A DNA stretch of 51,347 nt, taken from positions 1,427,206-1,478,552 of the forward strand of contig BFEA01000360.1 in assembly GCA_003427395.1 (NCBI GenBank). Reading direction: 5' to 3'. The translations under genes were made by a program, and so were the position numbers. Shown in pieces: positions 11,926 to 24,046 of this stretch. Source of the DNA: Chara braunii. Lineage: Eukaryota > Streptophyta > Charophyceae > Charales > Characeae. The notes beneath the pieces were generated by a model. The model was not told the DNA's origin, made no database searches, and saw only the letters and a program-made list of their open reading frames with translations. The stretch's first letter is position 1; each line of letters starts with the position of its first letter.

Positions 11926-12269
11926 TACCAAGAACTAGCACGGGACAAGTGGCGGGGACATGAGAAGGTCTCGAAAAGGATTGAGGAGATAAAAATCTTG
12001 ACGACCAAGAATATGAGCATCACTAGTGCAAGCACTAGTGGTCCAAGCAAACGGGAAGACCAAAAGGAAAAAAAAAAGTAAAGAAACAAGGAGGATGAGG
12101 CATGGAAGCAATCCGAAAAACCTCGGATTGACCCCCCTCAAGAAAATGGAGTTAAAAGAGACTCCATGTGAAAAATAGGCCTCCGGGAGAAAATCGGAAT
12201 ATGAGGGGCCACTGTGTGAGAGAAATAGAGGTAAAAGGAGGCTCCCATGGGCATGAGGGAGCCACAGTT

Positions 12270-12293
12270 GCAGTCCGAGATATAACGGACTGC
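12270..12293. repeat. Hairpin 1: GCAGTCCG / CGGACTGC
   Basis: Perfect 8-base arms with an 8-base loop AGATATAA. It carries the recurring core CCGAGATATAACGG. Confidence 0.85.
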
Positions 12294-12452
12294 ACCATGG
12301 GCATAGGGAGGGCCAAAACTAAGAGGAAGGGCCTAGAAAAAAACCTTAATGACTACTTGACACTTGGCATGCTAGAAAAAGAAAAAAAAAAAAAAGAAAA
12401 AGGTGGGAGAATAAGACAAGAAAAGTAAGAGGGAGTGAGTGAGTTGGCTGTC

Positions 12453-12476
12453 AGTAGGGACTGGCAGGTCCCTACT
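12453..12476. repeat. Hairpin 2: AGTAGGGAC / GTCCCTACT
   Basis: Perfect 9-base arms around TGGCAG. A partly decayed copy with the same loop lies near 13655-13675. Confidence 0.85.
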
Positions 12477-12630
12477 TTCCAAAAAAGGAGGAAAAAAAAA
12501 AACAACCTTAACGGTAAAAAACGACCACTTTGGGAGATACATCCGTGACCAGATACATTCTGGAATATGGCGGTTGCAAAGGACCTTGATATTTTTTAGA
12601 TTTTGCAGAGAAAATCAAGAAAAATCAAGG

Positions 12631-12665
12631 CCCCATGCAACCGAGATACAACGAATTGCATGGGG
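12631..12665. repeat. Hairpin 3: CCCCATGCAA / TTGCATGGGG
   Basis: Perfect 10-base arms around a 15-base loop that contains the core CCGAGATACAACGAA. The loop matches the other hairpins while the arms differ. Confidence 0.85.
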
Positions 12666-12797
12666 GAAGAGAAACACATATTTTAGGTGCATCCGGAGCC
12701 AATATTGAGCTTGGATGCACTTGAAAATTGAGCACTTCATTTTCTTTCAACTTGGGGCAAGTTGTGGGGTTGTGGAACTAGAGAAAAGGTCACAGTT

Positions 12798-12821
12798 GCA
12801 GTCCGAGAAATAACGGACTGC
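12798..12821. repeat. Hairpin 4: GCAGTCCG / CGGACTGC
   Basis: Same arms as hairpin 1 with loop AGAAATAA. It is also preceded by CACAGTT, as hairpin 1 is. Confidence 0.85.
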
Positions 12822-13298
12822 ATAAGGATGCCTAGACCAAAAGAAAATGAGCCATGACAAGCTCGAAAGGCTAGAAAAGAGTGATTTCGGCATGAGGCAA
12901 ATAGAGATGGTAAACGACAACCGTGAGATGAGATCCCGCGGAAGAGAATAATCCGTGCGCATGGGGCACTTGAGGAGGGGATATTGGAACTTACAAGGGC
13001 AAGGAGGTCCCAAAACATAAATGGGACGACATCCGGGACGATGCCGAGGACCAAATAGGCCCAAATAAAAATAGTCGAAAAATGGGACATGCGCCGGCGG
13101 AACAAAAAAATAGAACTAGTACGGGAGAGTGGCGGGGACTTGCGACTTCCCAAAGAAACCATGAGCCAATATGAGGAATGGTCACGCAAATCAAACGGCA
13201 CCGTCGAGATCAAGATCTAGACGGACACTAGTGGGATCAAGTGGGAGAGTCATGAGAGAAAAGAAAGCAAAATAATGATGATGGGAGGGTTGTCCAGC

Positions 13299-13318
13299 AG
13301 TCCGAGATATCTCGGACT
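13299..13318. repeat. Hairpin 5: 20-base perfect palindrome
   Basis: AGTCCGAGATATCTCGGACT is its own reverse complement. It keeps the TCCGAGATAT core but has no loop. Confidence 0.9.
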
Positions 13319-13430
13319 AGCTAGGCATGAGAAAATAGAGCCCCAAAGGGCTCTACTCAGAAAAAAGGTTGTCAAAAGAAAATCAGCGCTAAGGGGGGTT
13401 AAAATTGAGACTAAAGGAGACAAAATTGAA

Positions 13431-13448
13431 CCCCCATGAGCATGGGGG
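13431..13448. repeat. Hairpin 6: CCCCCATG / CATGGGGG
   Basis: Perfect 8-base arms around AG. A degraded core (ATCCGAGATACAACGGT) follows 15 bases downstream. Confidence 0.8.
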
Positions 13449-13716
13449 TGTCATTATTATAATCCGAGATACAACGGTCAACTGCTAAGTCTGAATCTGG
13501 CCATAGATGAGGATTCATGACCTAGAAAAAGACTCAACAGCCACTTAACACTTGTCACATCAGAAATAAAAGAAAAGAAAAAAAAAATGAGAGAAAATGG
13601 AAGGAGAATGAAAAAAAGGGGGAGAAAAGAGTGGAGGAAAATGTGCCGGCCTATTGGGACTGGCATGTCCCTACTGTGATCTCACCCATCCATATTTAGT
13701 GGAGGGCAATCCAGAC

Positions 13717-13751
13717 TGCAGAGATATGGCCCTTGGGGCAATATCTCTGCA
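13717..13751. repeat. Hairpin 7: TGCAGAGATAT / ATATCTCTGCA
   Basis: Perfect 11-base arms around a 13-base loop GGCCCTTGGGGCA. The arms again contain GAGATAT. Confidence 0.85.
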
Positions 13752-14258
13752 AAATTTGAATTAAAAAGAGAAAATTGAGAGAAAATGCAAAGGAAAAATG
13801 ATCGGTTTTACTTTGGGCCATAGATATGAGTTTTAAACCTATGGAGAAGAGAATATGGTCATTTTTTAGGAGGTCAACTCAAACGGCTAACTGCGGAATG
13901 AGTTGGCAGCCCAAAATGGAAAGAAACAAAAGAAAGAAAATGACAAGATTGTGCGTTCGGCCTAAACACAGGGCCAAAAAAAATGGAAAAAAAATTGAAG
14001 AAGTGAGCTTAGAGGCTCAAATTTGAAGCAAGGATCACCAAGGGGTAACTCGGAATATTGCTGGCATTGAATCTCAGTCAGATCCAAGGCTGAAATAGCA
14101 CCGAGGCATGGTAAAATACCTCGGCCTACAAAAAATGGGGTAAAAACTGAAAAAATTGAGAAAAAAACTTTTTCTCTCAAGTGAGGCTGCCCCTTGGGCA
14201 TTTCGACTCTAGGGGGCAGCATTTTGAAAAGGAAAAGAAGGCTGAAGGAGACCAAGAG

Positions 14259-14291
14259 GCAATCCGAAGTGGTACCAACCACTCGGACTGC
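14259..14291. repeat. Hairpin 8: GCAATCCG...CGGACTGC
   Basis: A 33-base imperfect palindrome. Outer arms GCAATCCG/CGGACTGC have one mismatch, and inner arms AGTGG/CCACT surround TACCAA. It resembles hairpin 1 with an enlarged middle. Confidence 0.8.
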
Positions 14292-14650
14292 ATGTACTTG
14301 GCCACAATTAGGCCCAGGTACCCCCGGAGGGGCCTCGTGGTGGGTTTTTGCCTTGGGGGTACCTTGGTTCACTTTGTGGCACTTGGGGAGGCTCATAGGC
14401 TGGCCGGTACTCCGGTTTCAGCCTTCATAAACTCAGGGAGCAGCCCGCCACATTCACATTTACATGAGAAGTGCCCATGCTGCCCAAGTGAACTCATACG
14501 AGCACTTCTCTCACTTGGAGTAAGGAGAGGGGAACCCCTGCAAGTTTGAGAGCTTAGAGGAAACTTTGGACTAGTGTGAGGAGCTCTAGAGGCTGGTGGT
14601 AGTAAGGGTGGCCTAAGAAGGTGATCTTCCATAGCCCCCAGGCTGTGAGG

Positions 14651-15025
14651 AGAAATGAAAGGTTAGAAGGAGTCTCATTACCCCTCATAGAGAGCAGGAC
14701 TCCATGGTCATAGTGGTAGGAGTTTGCCATCAAAGGAACTGAGGAGGAGGAATGCGAAGGGTGTGAGCAAGAAGGGAGCCATAGCCAAGTGAAGGAGAAA
14801 GCATCACCAAGATTGATACTTCAACTCCAAGATACTAACGGAGGTGAGTGGAAAGAAGAAGAATCTCCTTCTTCTTCTTCTTCTTCTTCTTCTTCATTCC
14901 TCCCCTTCCTCTTCTCCTGCTCCTTCATGTTCCCTCACTTCCTCTTGTTCTACTCCCTCATCTTCTCTCTCTCCATAGACATTTTTCAAAGTTTAGAGTA
15001 GATGGTAGGAGGCTTTTTCACTTGT
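14651..15025. other. No gene seen; includes a (TTC)n run
   Basis: A CTT/TTC trinucleotide run occupies about 14863-14894 inside otherwise unremarkable C/T-rich sequence that leads into the satellite. Confidence 0.6.
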
Positions 15026-17170
15026 AATGGTCTCCCCATGGGCTCATCCTACACTTCCATGTAAGTCGCCACTTCCCATCTTGTGATTCCATGCATGATC
15101 ACTTTCTCTCCATTTCTTCACGTAGTAGCAAATCGCAACTCTTATTTATGCTCATCCTAGTGTTTTGAAGCTCTTTCACTCTTGTTTAGTCCATTCCTCC
15201 ACTCCCATGTGAATCGTCACTTTCCACCTTGTGGTTTTATGCATAAGAGTGAGTTCCACTTACTCTCTTCTTACTTTCTCTCCATTTCTTCACTTAGTAG
15301 CAAATCGCAACTCTTGTTTGTGCTTGTTCTAATGTTTTGATTATATTTTTCTCTTGATTAGTCAATTTCTTTACTCCCATGTGAATCGCCACTTCCCATC
15401 TTGTGATTTCATACATGAGAGTGAGTTTCACTCACTCTCCTTTCACTTTCTCTCCATTTCTTCACTTAGTAGCAAATCGCAACCCTTGTTTGTGATTATT
15501 CTAGTGTTTTGATGATGTTCCACTCTTGTTTAGTTTATTTCTTCACTCCCATGTGAATCGTCACTTCCCACCTTGTGATTTCATGCATGAAACTCACTCT
15601 CCTCTCACTTTCATTTCATTTCTTCACGTAGTAGCAAATCGCAACTCTTGTTTGTGCTCATCCTAGTGTTTTGAAGCTCTTTCACTCTTGTTTAGTCCAT
15701 TCCTTCATTCCCATGTGAATCGCTACTTTCTACCTTGTAGTTTCATGCATAAGATTGAGTTTCACTCACTCTCCCATAAATTTCTCTCAATTTTTTCACT
15801 TAGTAGCAAATCGCAACTCTTGTTTGTGCTTGTTCTAGTGTTGTGATGATGTTTTCCTCTTAATTAGTTCATTTCTTCACTCCCATGTAAATCGTCACTT
15901 CCCATCTTGTAATTTAATGCATGAGTGTGAGTTTCACTCACTCTACTCTCACTTTCTCTCCATTTCTTGACTTAATTGCAAATCGCAAGTATTGTTTGTG
16001 CTTGTTCTAATGTTTTGATGATGTTCCACTCTTGTTTAGTCAATTTCTTCACTCCCATATGAATCGCCACTTTCCATCTTGTGATTTCATGCATGAGAGT
16101 GAGTTTCCTTCACTCTTCTCTCACTTTCTCTTCATTTTTTCACTTAGTAGTGTGCTCATCCTAGTGTTTTGAAGCACTTTCACTCTTGTTTAGTCCATTC
16201 ATTCATTCCCATGTGAATCGCCACTTTTTACCTTGTGGTTTCATGCATAAAAGTGAGTTTCACTCACTCTCCTCTTACTTTCTCATCATTTCTTCACTTA
16301 GTAGGAAATCGTAACTCTTGTTTGTGCTTGTTCTAGTGTTTTGATGATGTTTTCCTCTTGATTAATCAATGTTTTCACTCCCATGTGAATTGCCACTTCC
16401 CACCTTGTGATTTCATGCGTGAGAGTGATTTTCACTCAGTCTCTTCTCATTTTCTCTCCATTTCTTCACTTAGTAGCAAATCGCAACTCTTTGTTTGTGC
16501 TTGTTTTAGTGTTTTGATGATGTTTCACTCTTGTTTAGTCAATTTCTTCACTCCCATGTGAATCGCCACTTCCCATTGTGTGGTTTCATGCATGAGAGTG
16601 AGTTTCACTTACTCTCCTCTCACTTTCTCTCCATTTCTTCGCTTAGTAGCAAATAGCAACTCTTGTTTGTGATTGTTCTAGTGTTTTGATGATGTTTTCC
16701 TCTTGATTAGTGAATTTCTTCACTCCCATGTGAATCGCCACTTCCCATCTTATGATTCAATGCATGAGAATGAGTTTCACTCACAATCCTCTCACTTTCT
16801 CTCCATTTCTTCACTTAGTAGCAAATCGCAACTCTTGTTTGTACTTGTTTTAGTGTTTTGATGATGTTTCACTATTGTTTAGTCCATTTCTTCACTCCCA
16901 TGTGAATTGCCACTTCCCACCTTGTGATTTCATGCTTGAGAATGAGTTTCACTCGCTCTCCTCTCACTTTCTCTCCATTTTTTCACTTAGTAGCAAATTG
17001 CGACTCGTGTTTGTGTTTGTTCTAGTGTTTTGATGATGTTTCACTCTTGTTTAGTCCATTCCTTCACTCTCGTGTGAATCGCCACTTCCCATCTTGGGAT
17101 TTCATGCATGATAGTGAGTTTCACTCACTCCCCCTGCGGTTTCTCTCCATTTTCTCACTTAATAGCAAAT
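15026..17170. repeat. 172-bp satellite, about 13 copies
   Basis: The anchor word AGTAGCAAATCGCAACT, or close variants of it, recurs near 15124, 15296, 15468, 15630, 15802, 15973, 16146, 16300, 16472, 16645, 16816, 16989 and 17161. Spacing is 171-173 bp except for two units shortened by about 10 and 18 bp. Units also share CACTCCCATGTGAATCGCC. The length is close to the nucleosome repeat typical of centromeric or heterochromatic satellites. It has no coding capacity. Confidence 0.93.
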
Positions 17171-17174
17171 CACA

Positions 17175-17885
17175 ACTTTGGTTTGTGCTTGTTCTATTGT
17201 TTGGATGATCTTTTACTCTTGCGTTGTGCATTTCACACACTTGGTGATAGTCCGATTCATCCTTGGCTGTTCCACTAGTCGTATGCATGTGTTCTCAGTG
17301 GTCAGACTCTTGCTTTGTTCTTTTCACACACTTAGTGATAGTCCGATTCATCCTTGGTTGTTCCACTAGTTATATGCATGTGTTCTCACTAGTAACACTC
17401 TTGCTTTGACCATTTCATACACTTGGTGCTAGTCTGATTCATCCTTGGTTGTTCCACTAGTCCTATGCATGCGTTCTCACTAGTCACACTCTTGCTTTGT
17501 GCATTTCATACACTTGGTGATAGTCCGATTCATCCTTGGTTGTTCCACTAGTCACATGCATTTGTTCTCAGTAGTTACACTCTTGCTTTGTGCATTTCAT
17601 ACACGTGGTGATAGTTCGGCTATTGCACTAGTCATATGCATGTGTTTTCACTAGTCACACGCTTGCCTTGTCCATTTCACACACTTGGTGATAGTTCGAT
17701 TCATCCTTGGCTGTTCCACTGGTCATGTGCATGTGTTCTCACTAGTCACACTCTTGCCTTATCCATTTCACACACTTGGTGATAGTCCGATTCATCCTTG
17801 GTTGTTGCACTAGTCATATGCATGTGTCCCCACTAGGCACACTCTTGTTTTGTGCATGTAATTCACTTGGTGATAGTCCAATTCA
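17175..17885. repeat. 90-bp satellite, about 8 copies
   Basis: Units contain TTGGTGATAGTCCGATTCAT and CCTTGGTTGTTCCACTAGTC. Anchors lie near 17240, 17331, 17421, 17512, 17602, 17684, 17775 and 17865. It directly follows the 172-bp satellite and shares only a short ACTCTTGYTT word with it. Confidence 0.93.
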
Positions 17886-18694
17886 TCCCTCGTTAATCGA
17901 TTTGACACGCACGTGGCCTAATGAGACCCCCGTGTTGTAATGAAACACGGTAAATAGGAGGTAAGTAAAAGGACTGTTTGTCTACTAGGACTACTGTTGA
18001 TGTTGTTGATGTGCATAACAATGTTGCTGCTGATGATGATGATGATTGACCGAGTCCCTTGCTGCGGCTGATGCCGCTGCAAAACCAATGGCCAACCCCC
18101 GGAGCATGGGCCGGTCCGAAAATAGGACTAAGGGGCCAATGCGACCAGGGGGCACTTTGGCCAAGATCCGTCAAACCAAGGATATGAGGGCTGGGACTTC
18201 TCAGACCTCCTATCGTAGGCATAAACAGCTGACCTGCAGAACCTGCAGGTCATCTAAGTCCAATTTCCTGCAAAAACGGGAAATGGACTTTTACCGAACT
18301 GTTCACCTTGAGGCCCGGACGGCGCCCGAAAACAGCAAGTAGGGGCAAACGATGACGGAATCCGACCAAATTTGGTAGGGTGCTTCCATAGGAAACAGAC
18401 AGAGAGCCCACCAAAATAAGACTAATTCTGGCCTCGTTTAGGTTAGGAAATGCAAACCTGTGTTTTTCGGTTCTCCTCCTTAGGCAAAAATGACAAAAAC
18501 GGCAAAATCTGCAAAATTTACAGATCTGCAGATCTGCAAACACTGCGTTTTCTGAATCTGTGTTTTCTGCAGGTCTGTACTTTCAGCATATCTGTTGTAG
18601 GACAAGTACTGCAAGTCTGAAGTTTTTGAAGTCTAGGACAAGGGAAAACTTAGGGAGACAAAGTCGGACACGTAAAGTAGGACGAAGTATCGGA
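17886..18694. other. No gene seen; short hairpins
   Basis: Contains the perfect hairpin GACCTGCAG-AAC-CTGCAGGTC at 18231-18251 and CAGATCTGCAGATCTG at about 18522-18537. The short open stretches have no recognisable motif. Confidence 0.5.
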
Positions 18695-19795
18695 CACCGC
18701 ACACCGTCTTCCTCCTCCATCTTCTTCACCCATCCGCCATAGCCAACCACCTCACACCATTTTCCTCCTCCATCTCCTTCACCATCCACCATAGCCAACC
18801 ACCTCGCACCATCTTCCTCCTCCATCTTCTTAACCGATCCGCCATAACCAACCACCGCACACCATCTTCCTCCAACATTTCCTTTACCCATCCACCATAG
18901 CCAACCACCTCACACCGTCTTCCTCCTCCATCCCCTCCACCCATCCACCATAGCCAACCACCTCGCACCATCTTCCTCCTCCATCTCCTTCGCCTGTCCA
19001 CCACAGCCGCCCACCTCACACCATCTTTCTCCTCCATCCTCTTCACCCACCCACCATAGCCGACCACCTCGCCCCATCTCCCTCCTCCATCTTCTTCACC
19101 CGTCCACCATAGCCATCCACCTCACACCATCTTCTTCCTCCATCTTCTTCACCCACCAACCATAGCCAACCACCTCGCACCATCTCCCTCCTCCATCTTC
19201 TTCACCCATCCACCATAGCCAACCACCTCACACCATCTTCCTCCTCCATCCCCTTCACCCATCCACCATGGCCAACCACCTCACACCGTCTTCCTCCTCC
19301 ATCTCCTTCACCCATTCACCATAGCCAACCACCTCGCACCATCTTCTTCCTCCATCTCCTTCACCCACCACCATAGCCAATCACCTCACACCATCTTCCT
19401 CCTCCATCTTCTTCACCCATCCACCATAACCAACCACCTTGCACCGTCTTCCTCCTCCATCTCCTTCACCCATCCACCATAGCCAACCACCTCACACCAT
19501 CTCCCTCCTCCATCTTCTTCGCCCATCCACCATAGCCGACCACCTCGCACCATCTTCCTCCTCCATCTTCTTCAGGCATCCACCATAGCCAATCACCTCA
19601 CACCATCTTCCTCCTCCATCTTCTTCACCCATCCACCATAGCCAACCAGATCGCACTGTCTTCCTCCTCCATCTCCTTCACCCATCCACCATAGTCAACC
19701 ACCTCACACCATCTCCCTCCTCCATCTCCTTCGCCCGTCCGCCATAGCCAACCACTTCGCACCATCTTCCTCCTCCATCTTCCTCAACCATCCTC
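18695..19795. repeat. 53-bp minisatellite, about 21 copies
   Basis: Units read approximately CACACCATCTTCCTCCTCCA then TCTTCTTCACCCATCCACCA then TAGCCAACCACCT. Variants differ at a few positions and by one-base indels. The minus strand reads open because the repeat lacks stops; the implied Trp/Gly-rich peptide is very unlikely to be a gene. Confidence 0.93.
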
Positions 19796-19942
19796 CACGT
19801 CCGACCGCCTCACTCACCCTTCCCGCGTCACCTCGTTCACCAACCAGAGGCCATGACCTACGGGGCACAAAGAAGCAAGGTGTAGAAAGAGGACCTTGGG
19901 TAGGACGGTAGGACAAGTTGGTGGCAAATTGACTAGGAGTAG

Positions 19943-19945
<3 letters not shown>

Positions 19946-20013
<68 letters not shown>

Positions 20014-20273
20014 NNNNNNNNNNNNNNNNNNNNNNNNNNNNNNNNNNNNNNNNNNNNNNNNNNNNNNNNNNNNNNNNNNNNNNNNNNNNNNNNNNNNNNN
20101 NNNNNNNNNNNNNNNNNNNNNNNNNNNNNNNNNNNNNNNNNNNNNNNNNNNNNNNNNNNNNNNNNNNNNNNNNNNNNNNNNNNNNNNNNNNNNNNNNNNN
20201 NNNNNNNNNNNNNNNNNNNNNNNNNNNNNNNNNNNNNNNNNNNNNNNNNNNNNNNNNNNNNNNNNNNNNNNNN

Positions 20274-20355
<82 letters not shown>
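19946..20355. repeat. (CT)n microsatellite with a 260-base assembly gap
   Basis: CT repeat on both sides of N bases at 20014-20273. The gap length may be an estimate. ORFs across it are artefacts. Confidence 0.97.
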
Positions 20356-20356
<1 letters not shown>

Positions 20357-21772
20357 CCCTATCCTCTTTCTCCTCCTCTCTCATGCCTTTCTTCTCCTTC
20401 CCCCGCCTCCCTCTCCCCTTCGTCATCCCTCTCTCACACTCTAAACGCCTTGACCTTACCCCGTCCACCTCTCCCCTCTTGGCGTATAACTAACCTTCCC
20501 CCACTCACCTGTTACATTGCAAGGGAAGGAACGGTGAAAGGAATCTGCCCTCACTTGGTGAAGAAAGTGGGCAAGGGGAGGGTTGCCGGTCCCTTGTACC
20601 GCCAAGAAAGAAAAGGAGAAGACACTGGAAAGAGTTGGTACTTTTGTCAAGGCCAGTTGACTCAACCGTCACCCCGACTGCATGACTAAGGGAAGAGATT
20701 GGCCTGGACTGAGAAAGGAAAAGGGAAGCACAAAGGGTTAAGAAAAATGAACTTAGGCTTGTGGGAGGGATTATGTGTTGACCCCATGTGGGAGATGTCT
20801 TGCATAAATTGTGTTGAATGTGTAGGTAAGTAGCTTAAAGAAACGTTGAGCGGGAGTGGGTCCCGGGAATGCCGGGCGGCAAAGAGAAAGTGGGAATAAG
20901 GACAAACGGGTTGTGGACTTAACCCTTGCCCTTCAATAATTGCTTGAGAATGTTTGTGTAAAGCAAAGTCGGCTATAGCAAATGGCAAATTCATAAGGCG
21001 GCCGAGAAGGTCGCCTAGACTAAAATGAAAAATTTGGGCATGTATGCGGGATGGGGCCCCGAAAAGACTAAGGGGTATATAGGAAAATGCAAAAGTTGGA
21101 CAAAGAGAAAGATGCTTGATGTACGAGACAACGAAAGTCACAGGTGGGACGGTAAAAGAGGGGAGCAGGCAAAGCCCTAGGGAGGCGTAGGGGGACCGCG
21201 AGACATGGTCCACGGGCCCGAGCCGAAGGGCGGTCGCACGCTCAACAAGGTTCTAAGGACTCCTGAATTAGTGAATGTATGTGTGGCCCAAGGATGACAC
21301 TTGGCCTTCGCATAAAAGAAGAAAGACTTTCAATAAACCCCTTGGACTGCATGAGCATTGGAAGGAGCAATTGCATGATAACACCTCAAAGCATCAAGAA
21401 AAATCGCGGCCGACGGAATGTTTTGGCGAGTCTACCATCGGGCGAGAGGGTGGAGCTACATCCCCAATGTCGAAGCTTTCTCAAAAAATAGCCCATCCCC
21501 ATCCATCGCAAAACACTGGGTGGGGGTGCCCCTGTGACGAACGCTCCGACCCTGAGCATGAGATCGGGCGGAGCAGAGCCAGCTGGGACGCGCAACGGGG
21601 TCGACTCAGGCTCGAAAGTCTAACAGGGGAAGGCCCTACACCGGTGGCAGTCGTTCTTGGGGCGAGGGCAGTGACTCTTCTCCCTTTCGACCATGTGCTA
21701 CCTCCCCTGTGCAAAGCATGAGTAGAGGGTTCCTAGGCGGTCCAACAGGATGGGGAGTGCGAGTGGACGAAC
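20356..21772. other. No recognised gene
   Basis: C/T-rich up to about 20500, then mixed sequence with short openings on both strands and no domain that I recognise. The last part (21540-21720) may be the start of the broken reading frame that follows, but this is not supported by a motif. Confidence 0.4.
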
Positions 21773-22504
21773 TTGAAGAACATTGTGGCGAGCGCAGACA
21801 GGTTCGCAGAGCAGATGTACTTCATGTACAATGGAGGATCGAACGGGTTGGCACCGTGGATCATCGGCGATGTCGCAGGTGGGACACATAGTAACGGTAC
21901 TCAACAACCTCCTGCGGGTCGTGCTTGTGGCGCATCCACTGGTGATGTTCCCCCATATGTGAGGAGGGTCATCAAGGTGGATTCCAGTGGCAAGGATGAC
22001 CTATGCGGCGACGACCGTATGAGGGACACATGGTTCAATCCTAGCCACCACTCGTTGGATCGATCACTTCAACGACGTCGATTGGAGAGGTTGGCGGCGC
22101 ATGGGGGTTTGCAGTCGCAACACCTGGAGGACATACCACTTGCAGAGCAAACTCCATCACACAGTCGTGCTCCTCACGACACGCTATCTGAGATGCACAC
22201 CAGCGATTCGATATCGCAGGGTCGCATGGTGGCTTGCTAGTGTACATTGCAGAGTGGGGAATTGTGCGGAGTACAAGACAAATGTTAGAGATAGAGAGGA
22301 GACAACTAAGGAGAGGGAAGCCCACCTTGATCGCAAGGAGGAGACATAGTTGCAGTCTATGTCAAGGTGGGAGAGGAGGGAGACATAAAAGGCTGAGCAG
22401 TGCAGGCGTACAAAGTTGGAGATCGTGGAGCGTTGGGCGGGTTGGCTTCTCCTTCAAGCGGTCGATCGGGCACGGGTGCAGACACACAGTAGGCCCCCCC
22501 TAGT

Positions 22505-22720
22505 GTCGAGGGTGGTGGTGCTCAGGCAAGCAGAGTAGATGCACGACCCAACAACTTCGACAATGGCGAGGAGGGCGAGCTCGAATAGGAGGGTGGTGGT
22601 GCTGAGGCAGGCGAGGCAGACACACGAGCTAACTACTCCGACGATGGCGAGGAGGGCGAGCCCGAAAAGGAGGATATTGTGGACGACGTCATCGTTGGCC
22701 TTTGCACGATGGAGACATAA
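22505..22720 (+). repeat. Internal duplication encoding an acidic module
   Basis: Two copies of a roughly 80-90 bp unit beginning GGTGGTGGTGCT and containing GGCGAGGAGGGCGAGC lie in the same register of the broken reading frame. The first copy ends in a TAG. Confidence 0.75.
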
Positions 22721-23925
22721 CAGGGAATGAATGGAGTGTTTTTTGGGTCGGGAGCTGAGGGCACTAAGGTGATGGGCAATGTTGTGGAGGAGGGAGGAGG
22801 GTTCCACAAAGGCCATGGGGGCAGTTACACGGGGGCAGTCCACAGTCCTACAGCGGAGGGTGGGTTGGGCAGCAACGAGGCACGGGGGTCCCCTCCACGA
22901 GACGTAGGGGGAGACATGTCCCTTGCATTGATTGTGAGGCCCCCGTCAGCGCCGAAGGGCGAGATAGGTGAGCATGCTAACCCTGGGCGTCCTGGAGTCT
23001 TTCTCTGGTTGTGGAAGTTGTGGGCAGTCAGGCGGCTGCATTTGGATGGGAGGGAGTCGTGGGAGTTCACCCCAGCGCCTCTAGATCCGAAGCTGCTCAA
23101 GAGGCTGGGGACAGAGGACCCTTTCCCTCACACGAGGCACAAGAGCGATCCTCGCCGACTCACAAAGGGAGTGACCTCACCTCCCATGTGGGTACTTGAG
23201 AGCCCTCAATGGTCCGGATCGTCGCACAACGATATCCGCGAGAGAGAGGCCCCAGATAGATAGGCGGTGATGCATTCGGGCGGGCATAAAGGCAAAGCGA
23301 TGCGCCCACCACTACCACTCCTATCTCCATTAGCACATTACGGGTCCACGTAGGGCACACGGGGTCCAACAACGGCTGCAGTGGGATCAGGCGGCAGACA
23401 CAGTTCTTCTTCAGGTCATCACGTGGGTGGAGTTGGTGGGTGGTCATCCTGCAGACAAGTGATGGACCGTCTGCAGAGGGACTATGGCATGGGGCAGGGG
23501 CTGTTCGCACGAGGTTCATCGGAGGAGGCAACTCGAGCAGACGAGGTCGCGAGCGACGTTGGACAACCGAGTGTACACACAAAGGAACGTACCCTCGGAT
23601 TGAGCAGATCTGAGACGAGGAGGGCGATGGTGTCTCCAACCGCATTTGCCGCTAATGATAGACGTTGGGGAGTGTCATACATGTCGGGTGAGGAGGATTT
23701 ACATATGCCAGCAAGGTGGAGACGTCATGGCTCGATCAATGACCTGGAGGCTCAGATTGCTGATGAGCAGGAGTGGTTGGACGAGTTGCTTTGAGATCAT
23801 GACACGAGGGCGGAGGCGGACGTACACACAGAGGAGGCGGACACGGAGACGGAGCCCATCGAGATGGTTGCGGAGAGAGAGAGACAAAGGAGAGTGGCCG
23901 CCGCCACTGCACACACATACACATG

Positions 23926-23930
<5 letters not shown>

Positions 23931-23992
<62 letters not shown>
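23931..23992. repeat. (GA)n microsatellite, first copy
   Basis: Pure AG repeat, directly followed by AGCAGCACAGGGTAGGGG (23991-24008), which recurs after the second run. Confidence 0.97.
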
Positions 23993-23993
<1 letters not shown>

Positions 23994-24008
23994 AGCACAG
24001 GGTAGGGG

Positions 24009-24044
24009 CTGTCTCTTATACACATCTAGATGTGTATAAGAGAC

Positions 24045-24046
<2 letters not shown>
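24009..24046. other. Sequencing artefact: Nextera mate-pair junction adapter
   Basis: The 19-base Tn5 mosaic end CTGTCTCTTATACACATCT is followed immediately by its exact reverse complement. Together these 38 bases are the circularisation junction of Illumina Nextera mate-pair libraries, not genomic DNA. Translated, it gives SYTHLDVYKRQ, a well-known contaminant peptide in predicted proteomes. The flanks are duplicated on both sides, as expected if an untrimmed mate-pair read was assembled. Confidence 0.98.

Larger units (their letters stand above)
11926..14650. repeat. Non-coding block with many related hairpins
   Basis: No gene is supported here. The block contains at least nine hairpins with arms of 8-11 bases. 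Several share the core CCGAGATAYAACGG between complementary arms of differing sequence. Part of the block (about 12250-12480) is repeated in diverged form at about 13430-13680: both copies hold the core, an A-rich tract after CACTTG, and a GGGACTGGCAKGTCCCTACT hairpin. The individual hairpins are listed separately. Confidence 0.7.

Noticed and set aside
12270-12293. Intrinsic terminator
   Set aside because: Hairpins lack a T tract and the genome is eukaryotic.
15026-17885. Possible CRISPR-like array
   Set aside because: Tandem units with no spacers in a eukaryotic satellite; not repeat-spacer architecture.
18726-19067. Trp/Gly-rich minus-strand protein
   Set aside because: Product of the 53-bp minisatellite; no codon-level conservation beyond the repeat itself.
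19704-20468. 254-codon minus-strand ORF across a CT array
   Set aside because: Mostly N bases and Arg-Glu dinucleotide translation; a repeat artefact.
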